Source: an uncultured Bacillaceae bacterium (GTDB lineage: Bacteria > Bacillota > Bacilli > Bacillales > Caldibacillaceae). From it: a stretch of 64,000 nt of DNA. The position numbers were made by a program, and so were the translations under genes. Position 1 is the stretch's first letter, and every line of letters starts with the position of its first letter. Positions 24,673-33,469 of the stretch are shown piece after piece. Below the pieces are notes generated by a model, which made no database searches, was not told the DNA's origin, and worked only from the letters and a program-made list of their open reading frames with translations. The stretch spans positions 124,001-188,000 of the forward strand of contig CALGYZ010000054.1 in NCBI GenBank assembly GCA_937934645.1. Direction: 5' to 3'.

Positions 24673-27600
24673 TTGTTTCTCAAGCGATTAGAAATCGTCG
24701 GATTTAAATCTTTTGCCGACCGGATTACCATAGATTTTGTACCCGGCGTAACTGCAGTGGTTGGACCGAACGGCAGCGGGAAAAGCAATATTACGGATGC
24801 AGTCCGTTGGGTTCTCGGCGAACAATCAGCCAAATCATTAAGAGGCGGTAAAATGGAAGACGTCATTTTTGCAGGGAGTGATTCCAGAAAGCCGCTCAAC
24901 TTTGCAGAAGTTTCTTTAACGCTAGATAACGAGGATCAATTTTTGCCGGTTGATTACCAGGAGGTGTGCATCACCCGCCGGATTTTTCGTTCAGGCGAAA
25001 GTGAGTACCTGATCAATAAACAGCCGTGCAGGTTAAAAGATATTGTTGATTTGCTTCTCGACTCCGGACTCGGACGGGACTCCTTTTCGATTATTGGACA
25101 GGGAAAAGTAGAAGAAATATTAAACAGTAAACCTGAAGAACGCCGTTCAATTTTTGAAGAGGCGGCGGGAGTTTTAAAGTATAAGACCCGGAAGAAAAAA
25201 GCGGAAATAAAGCTTTCAGAAACCGAAGATAATTTAACCCGCATCCAGGATATCATCCATGAATTGGAAGGACAATTGGAACCATTGAAAACACAAGCAG
25301 CTGCGGCAAAGGATTATTTGCAAAAAAAAGATGAATTACAAATGTATGAAATTAGCCTGCTTGTGTACGAAATTGAACAGCTGCACAGCCGGTGGGAAGA
25401 TTTGAAAGCCCGCCTGGAAAAAATGATGTCGGAAGAAATGGAATTAGCAACCCAAATACAGGTGAAAGAGGCTGATATTACGGAGTATCGTAATAAAATT
25501 ACCGCTCTTGATGAGTCGATTGATGAGCTACAACATGTATTATTGATCACGAGTGAGGAACTGAAGAAACTTGAGGGAAAGCAGAAAGTATTGAAAGAAC
25601 GGAAGAAAAATGCCGAACAAATGCAACAACAGCTTGAAGAGGCGATCAGGGACGGAAAGGAGAAACTATCCCGGGACAAATCCATCATAAAAGATTTGGA
25701 AGAAAAAAAATCCCGGCTGGAAAAGGAATTACGACAGAAAAGAGAAAAATTGCGGGAATATGAAGAAACTCTGTCGTATTATTCCGAAGATCTCGAGTCA
25801 AAAATTGAATCGCTTAAAAGTGATTATATTGAATATTTAAATGAAGAAGCAGCTGTTAAAAATGATGAACGCCATGTCGAGCAGCAAATTAACCAATTAA
25901 CTTTGAAAAAAGAAAGTTTATTTAAAGATCACGAACAATTCATTTTGGAAAGAGAAAAAATACATGCCGAAAAAGAAAAACTGCAGCAAGAACTGGATAA
26001 AATACAACGTTTAATAGAAGAAACAACAGTGGAATACCGCATTAAAGAACGACAACTGGAAAATATTGGAAACCATATAAGCAAAAAAGAAAAGAAATAC
26101 TACGAAGCCCTGCAATATTTACAGAATGCCCAATCACGGAAAGAGATATTGGAAGATATGAAAGAAGATTATTCCGGGTTTTATCAGGGAGTTAAAGCAG
26201 TTTTAAAAGCAAGAAACCGGCTAACCGGAATCGAAGGCGCCGTTATTGAACTTATAAATGTAGAAAAAACTTATGAAACGGCAATCGATATCGCATTGTC
26301 AGCAAGCCAACAGTATATTGTTGTCCAAACGGAAGAAGACGCCAGAAATGCCATCCGTTATTTGAAAAAACACGGATCTGGACGGGCAACCTTCCTCCCG
26401 ATGTCTGTCATCCAGCCAAAAAAAATTCCCGAACAACTTTTGCACCGCATAAAAAACCATCCTGGATTTATTGGGGTTGCAAGTGATTTAATTTCCTACC
26501 ATAAGAAATACGATCATGTCATATTAAATTTGCTGGGAAATGTAATCATTTGCAGAGATTTAGAAGGAGCAAATGAGATTTCGTCCCTTTCCGGTAGAAG
26601 ATACCGGATTGTCACGCTGGACGGTGATGTAGTCAATCCGGGGGGATCGATGACCGGAGGGGCACAAAAGAAAAATAAAAGTTCACTATTTAGCAGGACG
26701 AGGGAACTGGAATCACTCAAACATAAATTGACGGAAATGGAAACGGAATGCAAAAAACTGGAAAATGAGATAAAAGAAAAGAAAAAGCTGTTGAAAACTG
26801 AAAAAGAGAATCTTTCAACCATACTTTCCCACGGAGAAACTCTACGGGAACAACAAGGTCGTTTGAAAGATCAGTTAAAAGAAATTAAATGGAACGAAAA
26901 AAATATTCAAGACCGGTTACATCTGTTTGACAATGAAATAAAGATCATTGATCAGGAACTGAAAGAGTTACAGAACAAAAAAGAACAGAATGTTAAACAA
27001 TTGGGCGGCATCCGGGAAAAAATTAAAGAGTTGGATGCAACCATCCGTGGATTATCAGAGAAGAAAAGCTTCGATCAATCGAAAAAATCCGTTTTAACCG
27101 AAGAAATAAACGGGTTAAAAGTTTCCATTGCCAAACTGGAAGAACAGTTGCATCATACCGCAAATCAATTATCAACGGCAAAGAAAAACCATGCGGAACT
27201 TGAGGAACGGATCCATGAGCAAACATATGAACTTAACCGATTGAGGAATTATATTGAGATGAACTCCGATGATGACAGGAAACTGGCCCAGGAAGCGGAG
27301 CAAAAACTTTCGGAAAAAAATGACACGGTTGAACTGATTGCGGAAAGAAGGAATGAACGACTGGTCTTACAACAAAAATCAGAAGATCTTGAACGCGAGG
27401 TTAAAGAATTAAAACGGCAACATAAAGAAACGGCCCAAATGTTAAAAAATGAAGAAGTGAAATTGAGCCGTTTGGATTTGGAATTGGAAAACAGATTGGA
27501 AACATTGCGGGAAAAATATACCCTGAGCTTTGAAAAAGCGAAAAAAGAATACCCGCTGACAGCTGTTCCTGAAGAAGTCAGGGAAAAAGTGGAAAAAATT

Positions 27601-28230
27601 AGAACTGCCATCCAAAAATTGGGTACAGTTAACCTTGGTGCGATCGATGAATATGAACGGGTTCATGAACGTTACCGTTTTTTAACGGAACAACAGGAAG
27701 ATTTACAAGCAGCAAAAGAAACATTGTACCAGGTTATTGAAGAAATGGATGCTGAAATGATGAAAAGATTTAATGAAACATTTACAGCTATACAGTCCCA
27801 GTTTAATCAAGTTTTTCAATCATTATTTGGCGGCGGCAGGGCTGAGCTGAAATTGACGGATCCGGATGATATATTGAATACAGGTGTTGAAATCGTAGCA
27901 CAGCCGCCGGGGAAAAAATTACAAAATCTCGGATTATTGTCAGGCGGTGAACGGGCGTTGACGGCAATCGCCCTGTTATTTTCGATATTGAAAGTACGCC
28001 CAGTACCTTTTTGCATACTTGATGAAGTTGAAGCGGCTCTGGATGAAGCAAATGTGTACCGTTTCAGCCAATTTTTAAAAAAATTCAGCGAAAAGACCCA
28101 GTTTATTATTATTACCCACAGGAAAGGAACAATGGAAGGAGCAAACGTTCTATATGGCGTAACAATGCAAGAATCCGGGGTTTCCAAGCTCGTATCCGTC
28201 CGTTTGGAAGATGTTGTTGATGCCGGATGA
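24673..28230 (+). CDS. smc: Chromosome segregation/condensation ATPase SMC
   Basis: 1185 residues, TTG start behind AAGGAGGAGCGG. Core of the SMC-ScpAB condensin loaded at parS-ParB sites. N-terminal ATPase head with Walker A GPNGSGKSN (about 32-40); a long coiled coil rich in E/K/Q (about 170-500); hinge (about 510-670) including NPGGSMTGGA; returning coiled coil (about 670-1020); C-terminal head with signature LSGGERALTAIALLF (about 1093) and Walker B FCILDEVEAALDEAN. Full length; order rnc-smc-ftsY is conserved in Firmicutes. Confidence 0.98.
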   Translation: MFLKRLEIVGFKSFADRITIDFVPGVTAVVGPNGSGKSNITDAVRWVLGEQSAKSLRGGKMEDVIFAGSDSRKPLNFAEVSLTLDNEDQFLPVDYQEVCITRRIFRSGESEYLINKQPCRLKDIVDLLLDSGLGRDSFSIIGQGKVEEILNSKPEERRSIFEEAAGVLKYKTRKKKAEIKLSETEDNLTRIQDIIHELEGQLEPLKTQAAAAKDYLQKKDELQMYEISLLVYEIEQLHSRWEDLKARLEKMMSEEMELATQIQVKEADITEYRNKITALDESIDELQHVLLITSEELKKLEGKQKVLKERKKNAEQMQQQLEEAIRDGKEKLSRDKSIIKDLEEKKSRLEKELRQKREKLREYEETLSYYSEDLESKIESLKSDYIEYLNEEAAVKNDERHVEQQINQLTLKKESLFKDHEQFILEREKIHAEKEKLQQELDKIQRLIEETTVEYRIKERQLENIGNHISKKEKKYYEALQYLQNAQSRKEILEDMKEDYSGFYQGVKAVLKARNRLTGIEGAVIELINVEKTYETAIDIALSASQQYIVVQTEEDARNAIRYLKKHGSGRATFLPMSVIQPKKIPEQLLHRIKNHPGFIGVASDLISYHKKYDHVILNLLGNVIICRDLEGANEISSLSGRRYRIVTLDGDVVNPGGSMTGGAQKKNKSSLFSRTRELESLKHKLTEMETECKKLENEIKEKKKLLKTEKENLSTILSHGETLREQQGRLKDQLKEIKWNEKNIQDRLHLFDNEIKIIDQELKELQNKKEQNVKQLGGIREKIKELDATIRGLSEKKSFDQSKKSVLTEEINGLKVSIAKLEEQLHHTANQLSTAKKNHAELEERIHEQTYELNRLRNYIEMNSDDDRKLAQEAEQKLSEKNDTVELIAERRNERLVLQQKSEDLEREVKELKRQHKETAQMLKNEEVKLSRLDLELENRLETLREKYTLSFEKAKKEYPLTAVPEEVREKVEKIRTAIQKLGTVNLGAIDEYERVHERYRFLTEQQEDLQAAKETLYQVIEEMDAEMMKRFNETFTAIQSQFNQVFQSLFGGGRAELKLTDPDDILNTGVEIVAQPPGKKLQNLGLLSGGERALTAIALLFSILKVRPVPFCILDEVEAALDEANVYRFSQFLKKFSEKTQFIIITHRKGTMEGANVLYGVTMQESGVSKLVSVRLEDVVDAG

Positions 28231-28271
28231 TGATTAAGGGATAAAACATTGTAAATAAAGGAAGTGATCAT

Positions 28272-29261
28272 ATGAGCTTTTTTAATAAAATAAAAGAGAA
28301 GTTTACGAAACAAACCGGCTCGGTTACCGAAAAATTTAAAGAAGGCTTGTCCAAAACACGGCAAAGCTTTTCCGGGAAAGTAAATGATTTAATAGCCAAG
28401 TACAGAAAAGTCGATGAAGATTTTTTTGAAGAGCTGGAAGAAATTTTAATCCAGGCTGATGTCGGCTTTGACACGGTGCTCGAATTAGTCGATGAACTGA
28501 AAATGGAAGTGAAAAGAAGGAACATAAAAGACCCGGAGGAAATAAAAGAAATTATTGTAGAAAAAATGGTGGATATTTATAAATCCGGTGAAGAGCAGAT
28601 GACTTCCTTGAATATACAGCCCGACGGTTTAACAGTTATTTTATTTGTCGGGGTAAACGGCGTAGGGAAAACAACTACTATCGGCAAGATGGCATACCGG
28701 TTTAAAGAACAAGGAAAAAAGGTGATCCTTGCTGCCGGTGATACGTTCCGTGCAGGGGCAATCGAACAGCTGGAAGTCTGGGGAGAAAGGGTCGGCGTTG
28801 ATGTGATTAAGCAGAGTGAAGGTTCCGATCCGGCGGCGGTTATGTATGATGCCATCCAGGCAGCGCGGGCGAGAAAGGCGGATGTTTTGCTCTGTGATAC
28901 CGCAGGCCGTCTCCAAAATAAAGTCAATTTAATGAAAGAACTGGAAAAAATAAAACGGGTTATTGCGCGTGAAGTTCCCGGAGCCCCTCATGAAGTATTA
29001 TTAGTGCTGGATGCAACCACCGGTCAAAATGCCATGAGTCAGGCGAAACATTTTAAGGAAGCAACCGACGTAACCGGAATTGTATTGACCAAATTGGACG
29101 GTACAGCAAAAGGAGGAATTGTTATTGCAATCAGGAAAGAGCTGAATATCCCGGTAAAATTTATCGGCCTGGGCGAAAAAATGAATGATTTGCAGCCGTT
29201 TGATTTGGAACGTTATATTTATGGTATATTTGCCGATTTAGCCGAAGAAAATGGAAATTAG
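28272..29261 (+). CDS. ftsY: Signal recognition particle receptor FtsY
   Basis: 329 residues. SRP GTPase that docks Ffh-bound ribosomes at the membrane. A short charged N-terminal region (about 1-25) is followed by the N domain and the G domain with GVNGVGKTTTIGKMA (about 118), DTFRAGA, DTAGRLQ (about 211) and TKLDGTAKGG (about 273). Ribosome site GGAAGTGATC upstream. Followed by a terminator, then the unit encoding its partner Ffh. Confidence 0.97.
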   Translation: MSFFNKIKEKFTKQTGSVTEKFKEGLSKTRQSFSGKVNDLIAKYRKVDEDFFEELEEILIQADVGFDTVLELVDELKMEVKRRNIKDPEEIKEIIVEKMVDIYKSGEEQMTSLNIQPDGLTVILFVGVNGVGKTTTIGKMAYRFKEQGKKVILAAGDTFRAGAIEQLEVWGERVGVDVIKQSEGSDPAAVMYDAIQAARARKADVLLCDTAGRLQNKVNLMKELEKIKRVIAREVPGAPHEVLLVLDATTGQNAMSQAKHFKEATDVTGIVLTKLDGTAKGGIVIAIRKELNIPVKFIGLGEKMNDLQPFDLERYIYGIFADLAEENGN

Positions 29262-29276
29262 TAGCTCGTTTGATCA

Positions 29277-29308
29277 TAGGGGGACACATGGATTTCCCCT
29301 TTTTTTTG
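29277..29308 (+). terminator. Intrinsic terminator after ftsY
   Basis: GGGG / CCCC-based hairpin (29278-29299) followed by eight T residues. Confidence 0.75.
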
Positions 29309-29342
29309 ACTTTTTACCGGCCGTTCGGGCAGCTTTTTTGAT

Positions 29343-29371
29343 TTGACATTGGAAAATGTTTCAGTTACGAT
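29343..29371 (+). promoter_or_regulatory. Sigma-A promoter for ylxM-ffh
   Basis: Consensus TTGACA (29343-29348) and TACGAT (29366-29371) at exactly 17 bp, 41 bases upstream of ylxM. Confidence 0.75.
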
Positions 29372-29411
29372 ATACGTGTAAAGGTTTTTTACTTAACAAC
29401 GGAGGAGAACA

Positions 29412-29750
29412 ATGCTTGAAAAGACAACGCGTATGAATTATTTATACGATTTTTATCAGGATTTGCTTACTCCTAAACAGAAAAAATATTTATCTTTATA
29501 TTACTTGCATGATCTGTCACTCGGAGAAATTGCTGAACAATTTCAAGTTTCCCGTCAGGCAGTTTATGATAATATTAAAAGAACAGAAACGATGCTTGAG
29601 ACCTATGAAAAAAAGCTGAAACTGTACAAAAAGTTTTCACAGCGGAAAGAATTGCTGACGAAATTAACCGGATTACTAGAGAAACATATGAATAAAGACG
29701 AACATGAGGAAATTTTTTCCATCATAAATAAAATGAAAGAATTAGATTAG
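29412..29750 (+). CDS. ylxM: YlxM, helix-turn-helix protein of the SRP operon
   Basis: 112 residues. Sigma-70 region-4-like helix-turn-helix: LTPKQKKYLSLYYLHDLSLGEI then AEQFQVSRQAVYDNIKR (about 20-57). In the family it is always next to ffh and is reported to influence SRP; it is described as a UPF0122 protein. Strong site ACGGAGGAGAAC before ATG 29412. Ten bases before ffh (GGAGGGCCGGCC between), so cotranscribed. Confidence 0.93.
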   Translation: MLEKTTRMNYLYDFYQDLLTPKQKKYLSLYYLHDLSLGEIAEQFQVSRQAVYDNIKRTETMLETYEKKLKLYKKFSQRKELLTKLTGLLEKHMNKDEHEEIFSIINKMKELD

Positions 29751-29761
29751 GAGGGCCGGCC

Positions 29762-31108
29762 ATGGCGTTTGAAGGATTAGCTGACCGTTTGCAAAATACA
29801 ATGAAAAAAATTCGCGGCAAAGGAAAAGTGACGGAAGCGGATGTCAAAAAAATGATGCGTGAAGTCCGGCTTGCGCTTTTATATGCCGATGTTAACTTAA
29901 AAGTCGTTAAAGATTTTGTTAAAAGGGTAAGTGAACGCGCTGTCGGACAGGAAGTGATGAAAAGCTTAACACCCGGACAACAAGTCATAAAAGTTGTTAA
30001 AGAAGAGCTGACGGAGTTAATGGGCGGCGAGCAAAGCAAAATAGCCGTCAGTCCCAAACCGCCAACGGTCGTTATGATGGTCGGGCTGCAGGGGGCTGGA
30101 AAGACAACAACCACTGGAAAATTGGCTAACCATTTAAGAAAAAAACATAACCGGAAACCGATGCTTGTAGCGGCCGATATATACCGTCCGGCTGCTATCA
30201 AACAATTGCAAACATTAGGCAAGCAATTGAATCTTCCTGTTTTTTCTTTAGGGGATCAGGTAAGTCCGGTGGAAATAGCCGAAAAGGCAATTGAACAGGC
30301 GAAACAAGAACACCATGATTATGTTTTAATCGATACAGCAGGCCGGCTGCATATTGATGAGGAACTAATGGGTGAATTAAAAAATATAAAAGAAACTGTA
30401 AAACCGGACGAAATTTTTCTCGTCGTCGATGCGATGACCGGCCAGGATGCGGTGAATGTAGCATCCAGTTTTAATGAACAGCTCGGAATCACCGGGGTGA
30501 TTTTGACAAAACTTGATGGGGACACAAGAGGCGGAGCTGCGCTTTCCATCCGTGCCGTAACGGGCAGACCGATTAAATTTATCGGAACAGGGGAAAAAAT
30601 GGATGCTCTCGAACCGTTTCATCCGGAAAGAATGGCATCAAGAATTCTCGGCATGGGTGATGTTCTGTCCCTTATTGAAAAAGCCCAGGAAGCCGTTGAT
30701 GAAGAAAAAGCCAGGGAACTGGAGAAGAAAATGCGGACAGCTTCCATTACCCTTGATGACTTTTTGGAACAGTTAGCCCAAATCCGTAATATGGGACCGC
30801 TTGATGAACTGTTAAAAATGATTCCCGGTGCTAACCGAGTGAAAGGCCTGAACAATTTAAAAATTGATGAAAAGCAAATTAAGCATGTCGAAGCAATTAT
30901 TCAATCAATGACAAAAGAAGAAAGAATGAATCCGGAAATTATCAATGCTTCAAGAAAAAGACGCATTGCAAAGGGAAGCGGACGGCCTGTGCAGGAAGTT
31001 AACCGGTTGCTGAAACAGTTTGAGGAAATGAAAAAAATGATGAAACAAATGAATCAAATGACGAAAAAAGGAAGGAGGAAAGGCGGATTCAAACTTCCAT
31101 TTATGTAA
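29762..31108 (+). CDS. ffh: Signal recognition particle protein Ffh
   Basis: 448 residues. GTPase subunit of SRP that binds hydrophobic signal segments with 4.5S/scRNA. NG domains (about 1-295) with GLQGAGKTTTTGKLA (about 106), DTAGRLHID (about 190) and TKLDGDTRGGAAL (about 247). The C-terminal M domain (about 320-448) has the RNA-binding RKRRIAKGSGRPVQEVN region and a Met-rich tail (MKKMMKQMNQM). ATG 29762 follows GGAGGGCC. The SRP RNA gene itself is not in this window. Confidence 0.98.
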   Translation: MAFEGLADRLQNTMKKIRGKGKVTEADVKKMMREVRLALLYADVNLKVVKDFVKRVSERAVGQEVMKSLTPGQQVIKVVKEELTELMGGEQSKIAVSPKPPTVVMMVGLQGAGKTTTTGKLANHLRKKHNRKPMLVAADIYRPAAIKQLQTLGKQLNLPVFSLGDQVSPVEIAEKAIEQAKQEHHDYVLIDTAGRLHIDEELMGELKNIKETVKPDEIFLVVDAMTGQDAVNVASSFNEQLGITGVILTKLDGDTRGGAALSIRAVTGRPIKFIGTGEKMDALEPFHPERMASRILGMGDVLSLIEKAQEAVDEEKARELEKKMRTASITLDDFLEQLAQIRNMGPLDELLKMIPGANRVKGLNNLKIDEKQIKHVEAIIQSMTKEERMNPEIINASRKRRIAKGSGRPVQEVNRLLKQFEEMKKMMKQMNQMTKKGRRKGGFKLPFM

Positions 31109-31157
31109 TTCGCCGTCTGCTCCTGTTTTTACCCGTTAAAAAATATAAACCGGACTG

Positions 31158-31186
31158 TTGCCTTTTTGTACAAAGTTTGATAATCT
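31158..31186 (+). promoter_or_regulatory. Sigma-A promoter for rpsP-khpA
   Basis: TTGCCT (31158-31163) and TAATCT (31181-31186) at exactly 17 bp, 100 bases upstream of rpsP. Confidence 0.65.
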
Positions 31187-31285
31187 AATAAAGGCGATTT
31201 CTGTTAAGAGAAAATACTTTACAAACAAAAGCAGTATTGGCAGTATTACTATTCGTGTGAAAATAATCGGAGGTGCAATTATACT

Positions 31286-31558
31286 ATGGCAGTAAAAATT
31301 CGTTTAAAACGCATGGGAGCAAAAAAATCCCCTTTTTACCGGATCGTAGTGGCAGATTCACGTTCACCGCGTGACGGACGTCAAATTGAAACAATCGGAA
31401 CATACAATCCGTTGACGGATCCGGCCACTCTTCAAATCGATGAAGAATTGGCATTGAAATGGTTGAGAAATGGTGCGAAACCTACTGACACCGTCCGCAA
31501 CCTGCTATCCAAACAAGGAATTTTAGAAAAATTCCATAATGAAAAATACGGGAAATAA
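31286..31558 (+). CDS. rpsP: 30S ribosomal protein S16
   Basis: 90 residues, same as B. subtilis S16. Begins MAVKIRLKRMGAKKSPFYRIVVADSRS-type S16 signature, then IGTYNPLTDP and the LKWLRNGAKPTDTVRNLLS helix. Binds 16S rRNA early in 30S assembly. ATG behind CGGAGGTGC. Nine bases upstream of khpA. Confidence 0.98.
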   Translation: MAVKIRLKRMGAKKSPFYRIVVADSRSPRDGRQIETIGTYNPLTDPATLQIDEELALKWLRNGAKPTDTVRNLLSKQGILEKFHNEKYGK

Positions 31559-31567
31559 GGGCTCTCT

Positions 31568-31801
31568 ATGAAAAGCTTAATAAAAACGATTGTCGAACCG
31601 CTTGTCGATTTTCCTGAAGATGTACAGATCGATGTCAAAGAGGATGAACGCCGTATCATTTATAAATTGGCGGTGAACAAAGAAGACGTCGGTAAAGTCA
31701 TCGGTAAACAGGGAAGAGTGGCAAAGGCGATTCGGACTGTTGTATACGCTCATGCACGGACAACAGAGAAAAAGAGAGTCATTCTCGAAATTAGCGAATG
31801 A
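31568..31801 (+). CDS. khpA: KH-domain RNA-binding protein KhpA
   Basis: 77 residues, single KH domain (YlqC in B. subtilis). The KH loop reads GKVIGKQGRVAKAIRTVV (about 45-62). In streptococci and lactobacilli KhpA pairs with KhpB/EloR, binds RNA and influences cell elongation; for Bacillaceae the role is inferred. The ribosome site upstream is weak (AAGGGCTCTCT). A strong terminator overlaps the final base of its stop codon, whereas in B. subtilis transcription continues into ylqD-rimM-trmD. Confidence 0.94.
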   Translation: MKSLIKTIVEPLVDFPEDVQIDVKEDERRIIYKLAVNKEDVGKVIGKQGRVAKAIRTVVYAHARTTEKKRVILEISE

Positions 31802-31831
31802 GGAGGGAGAAAATTTTCCCTCCTTTTTTAT
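31801..31831 (+). terminator. Strong intrinsic terminator after khpA
   Basis: AGGAGGGA (31801-31808) pairs perfectly with TCCCTCCT (31817-31824), followed by TTTTTT. Overlaps the last base of the khpA TGA. Confidence 0.92.
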
Positions 31832-32006
31832 TTTTTGCGATTTTCCGGAAAAGCTTAAAATCGTTGACAGAAGCCGTGTTGTACGGCAGTAATCTCATGG
31901 TGTACTCGATATAAAATAAAGAAAACCGGATGGTTTTTTAAAATAGTAAAGATAGACAAATAAAAATATGATATAAATAATTTAAGAGAAAAGAGCAATT
32001 TTAAAA

Positions 32007-32282
32007 GTGTTTCTTGCTGCTGTGCTATTATTTATACCGGTGTTTCCATATTCGGATTTGATCAAATCCCGGGTGTCCAAATGGATGATTATTGATAACA
32101 AGAAGGAAATCATTGATACGCAACAAAAGCGATTTAAAAAACAACCATTTTTTATACATACATTGCGCATGGTTATGGACATAAATATAATGAAAAAAGA
32201 GAGATGTTTACTGAATTGTAAATATGACCATATAGAAAGAAAAGGGTTATTGCCACTTATGATCGATGGGGAATACCGCTAG
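32007..32282 (+). CDS. Doubtful small reading frame in the khpA-ylqD spacer
   Basis: 91 codons from GTG 32007 with a hydrophobic signal-like start (VFLAAVLLFIPVFPYSD) and then a basic hydrophilic stretch. I do not recognise it. Evidence against an intact gene: no ribosome site is visible, it is in an otherwise low-complexity AT-rich spacer, and near position 32160 a different frame gives a more protein-like tail (AHGYGHKYNEKREMFTEL, ending at 32219). That pattern could be the remains of one gene broken by a frameshift. It is equally possible that it is non-coding. Confidence 0.25.
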   Translation: MFLAAVLLFIPVFPYSDLIKSRVSKWMIIDNKKEIIDTQQKRFKKQPFFIHTLRMVMDINIMKKERCLLNCKYDHIERKGLLPLMIDGEYR

Positions 32283-32308
32283 AATAATTTTATGCTGGAA
32301 AGCAGGCT

Positions 32309-32342
32309 GGCTAAGTGTAATAACGCTTAGCCATTTTCTTTC
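32309..32342 (+). terminator. Terminator-like hairpin in the spacer
   Basis: GGCTAAGTG (32309-32317) pairs with CGCTTAGCC (32324-32332) with one G-T pair, loop TAATAA, followed by ATTTTCTTTC. The T-run is interrupted, so termination may be weak. Confidence 0.5.
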
Positions 32343-32552
32343 AATCGTAAAAAATCCCGGGATTTGGAAAGAAAAAACAATGAACGTCCGAAAAGATTTA
32401 TCTTTCTCCTTAATAACCATTATTAATATCCCGGTAATCATTATGGGTCCGCAGGGCTAAACCCGTATTCATATTTTTCAGGGGAAAGCTCCGTTAGTCC
32501 CACAATATACATATAAACCCTTTTCTGTACCCAAGCGGGAGGAGGGAAAGAG

Positions 32553-32939
32553 ATGCAGATATTAACTACGGTCACCGTTAACCAAATATTAACGGAAAAC
32601 AGTAAAAAACAATTGTACAAAACTTTTTCGGAACGGAAACAACAATTACAGAAGGAAATTGACCAGTTGAAATTTGAAATGAAACGGATGGAAAAAACGA
32701 AGAAGTATCATGTCCCGGCATTGCGTTCCCATTTCGAAAAGGAAATTGATCAAAGATATGAAAAAATAAAAATCATCGAATTTCAAATCGAACAGTTAAA
32801 TATATTGCCTCTCGGTTCAGTTTTAAAAGAAAGGGAGATTCAGGGACTTGTCGACATTAAAGTCGGCGATCATTGGAATGAAGCTGTATTGAATAGAACG
32901 ATTACGGTGAAAGACGGAATTATTCAAGAAATTAAATAG
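32553..32939 (+). CDS. ylqD: YlqD family protein of unknown function
   Basis: 128 residues. Recognised by position upstream of rimM and by the YlqD shape: a short beta segment, a charged coiled coil (about 20-85, K/E/Q-rich) and a C-terminal beta portion ending EAVLNRTITVKDGIIQEI. No function is known. Strong site GGGAGGAGGGAAAG before ATG 32553. Its stop is 11 bases before rimM. It is the first gene of the ylqD-rimM-trmD unit. Confidence 0.88.
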   Translation: MQILTTVTVNQILTENSKKQLYKTFSERKQQLQKEIDQLKFEMKRMEKTKKYHVPALRSHFEKEIDQRYEKIKIIEFQIEQLNILPLGSVLKEREIQGLVDIKVGDHWNEAVLNRTITVKDGIIQEIK

Positions 32940-32950
32940 AGGTGGCGGCA

Positions 32951-33469
32951 ATGCATACGTATTACAATGTCGGTAAAATTGTAAATACTCACGGGATCAA
33001 CGGTGAAGTCCGCGTCATCTCGATTACGGACTTTCCTGAACAGCGTTATCGTAAAGGATCAGTTCTTTATCTGTTTTTAAAAGACCATGATGAACCTCTT
33101 CAAGTTACCGTGCAAAGCTGGAGGCAGCATAAGAACTTTGATTTGTTAAAGTTTGAAGGTTATACATCGATTAACGAAGTGGAAAAGTTCAAAGGCGGTA
33201 TCTTAAAAGTTTCCGCCGATCAGTTGGAGGAACTTGGTGAAGACGAGTATTACTATCATGAAATTATCGGTTGTACCGTAAAAGATGCAAACGGAAAAAC
33301 GTATGGAAAAATAACGGAAATATTGTCCCCTGGTGCCAATGATGTATGGGTCGTAAAGGACAGCGGCCGGAAAGAATACTATATTCCTTATATAGAAGAT
33401 GTTGTTAAGAAAGTGGATATTGATGAAAAAACGGTTTTGATTGAACCGATGGAAGGGCTGTTTGATTGA
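32951..33469 (+). CDS. rimM: 16S rRNA processing protein RimM
   Basis: 172 residues. Assists maturation of the 30S head and binds S19. N-terminal RimM barrel (YYNVGKIVNTHGINGEVRV at the start) and C-terminal PRC barrel (about 95-170) with YYHEIIGCTV and YIPYIEDVVKKVD. I start at ATG 32951 behind AGAGGTGGC; the in-frame GTG at 32942 lies inside that ribosome site. Its TGA shares one base with the trmD ATG. Confidence 0.96.
   Translation: MHTYYNVGKIVNTHGINGEVRVISITDFPEQRYRKGSVLYLFLKDHDEPLQVTVQSWRQHKNFDLLKFEGYTSINEVEKFKGGILKVSADQLEELGEDEYYYHEIIGCTVKDANGKTYGKITEILSPGANDVWVVKDSGRKEYYIPYIEDVVKKVDIDEKTVLIEPMEGLFD

Larger units (their letters stand above)
31832..32552 (+). other. 720-bp spacer between khpA and ylqD
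   Basis: In B. subtilis rpsP-khpA-ylqD-rimM-trmD are contiguous. Here the stretch holds the doubtful reading frame at 32007-32282, a terminator-like hairpin at 32309-32342, two short palindromes (ATTTGATCAAAT near 32057 and AATCCCGGGATT near 32353) and a GGGAGGAGGGAAAG ribosome site for ylqD. A TTGACA at 31864-31869 has no well-spaced -10. No convincing promoter for ylqD was found, though one must exist unless readthrough occurs. No terminal inverted repeats, transposase or tRNA are visible. Confidence 0.6.

Noticed and set aside
24384..24899. 171-codon minus-strand frame across the rnc-smc junction
   Set aside because: Overlaps two well-supported + strand genes; no ribosome site or domain.
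31864..31895. TTGACA in the khpA-ylqD spacer as a ylqD promoter
   Set aside because: The best -10 candidate TAATCT is 20 bp away, and ylqD lies more than 650 bp downstream beyond a hairpin.
32247..32460. Two opposed ~64-codon frames sharing the sequence WLSVITLS
   Set aside because: The shared peptide arises because both frames read through the same hairpin palindrome at 32309-32332; not evidence of coding.
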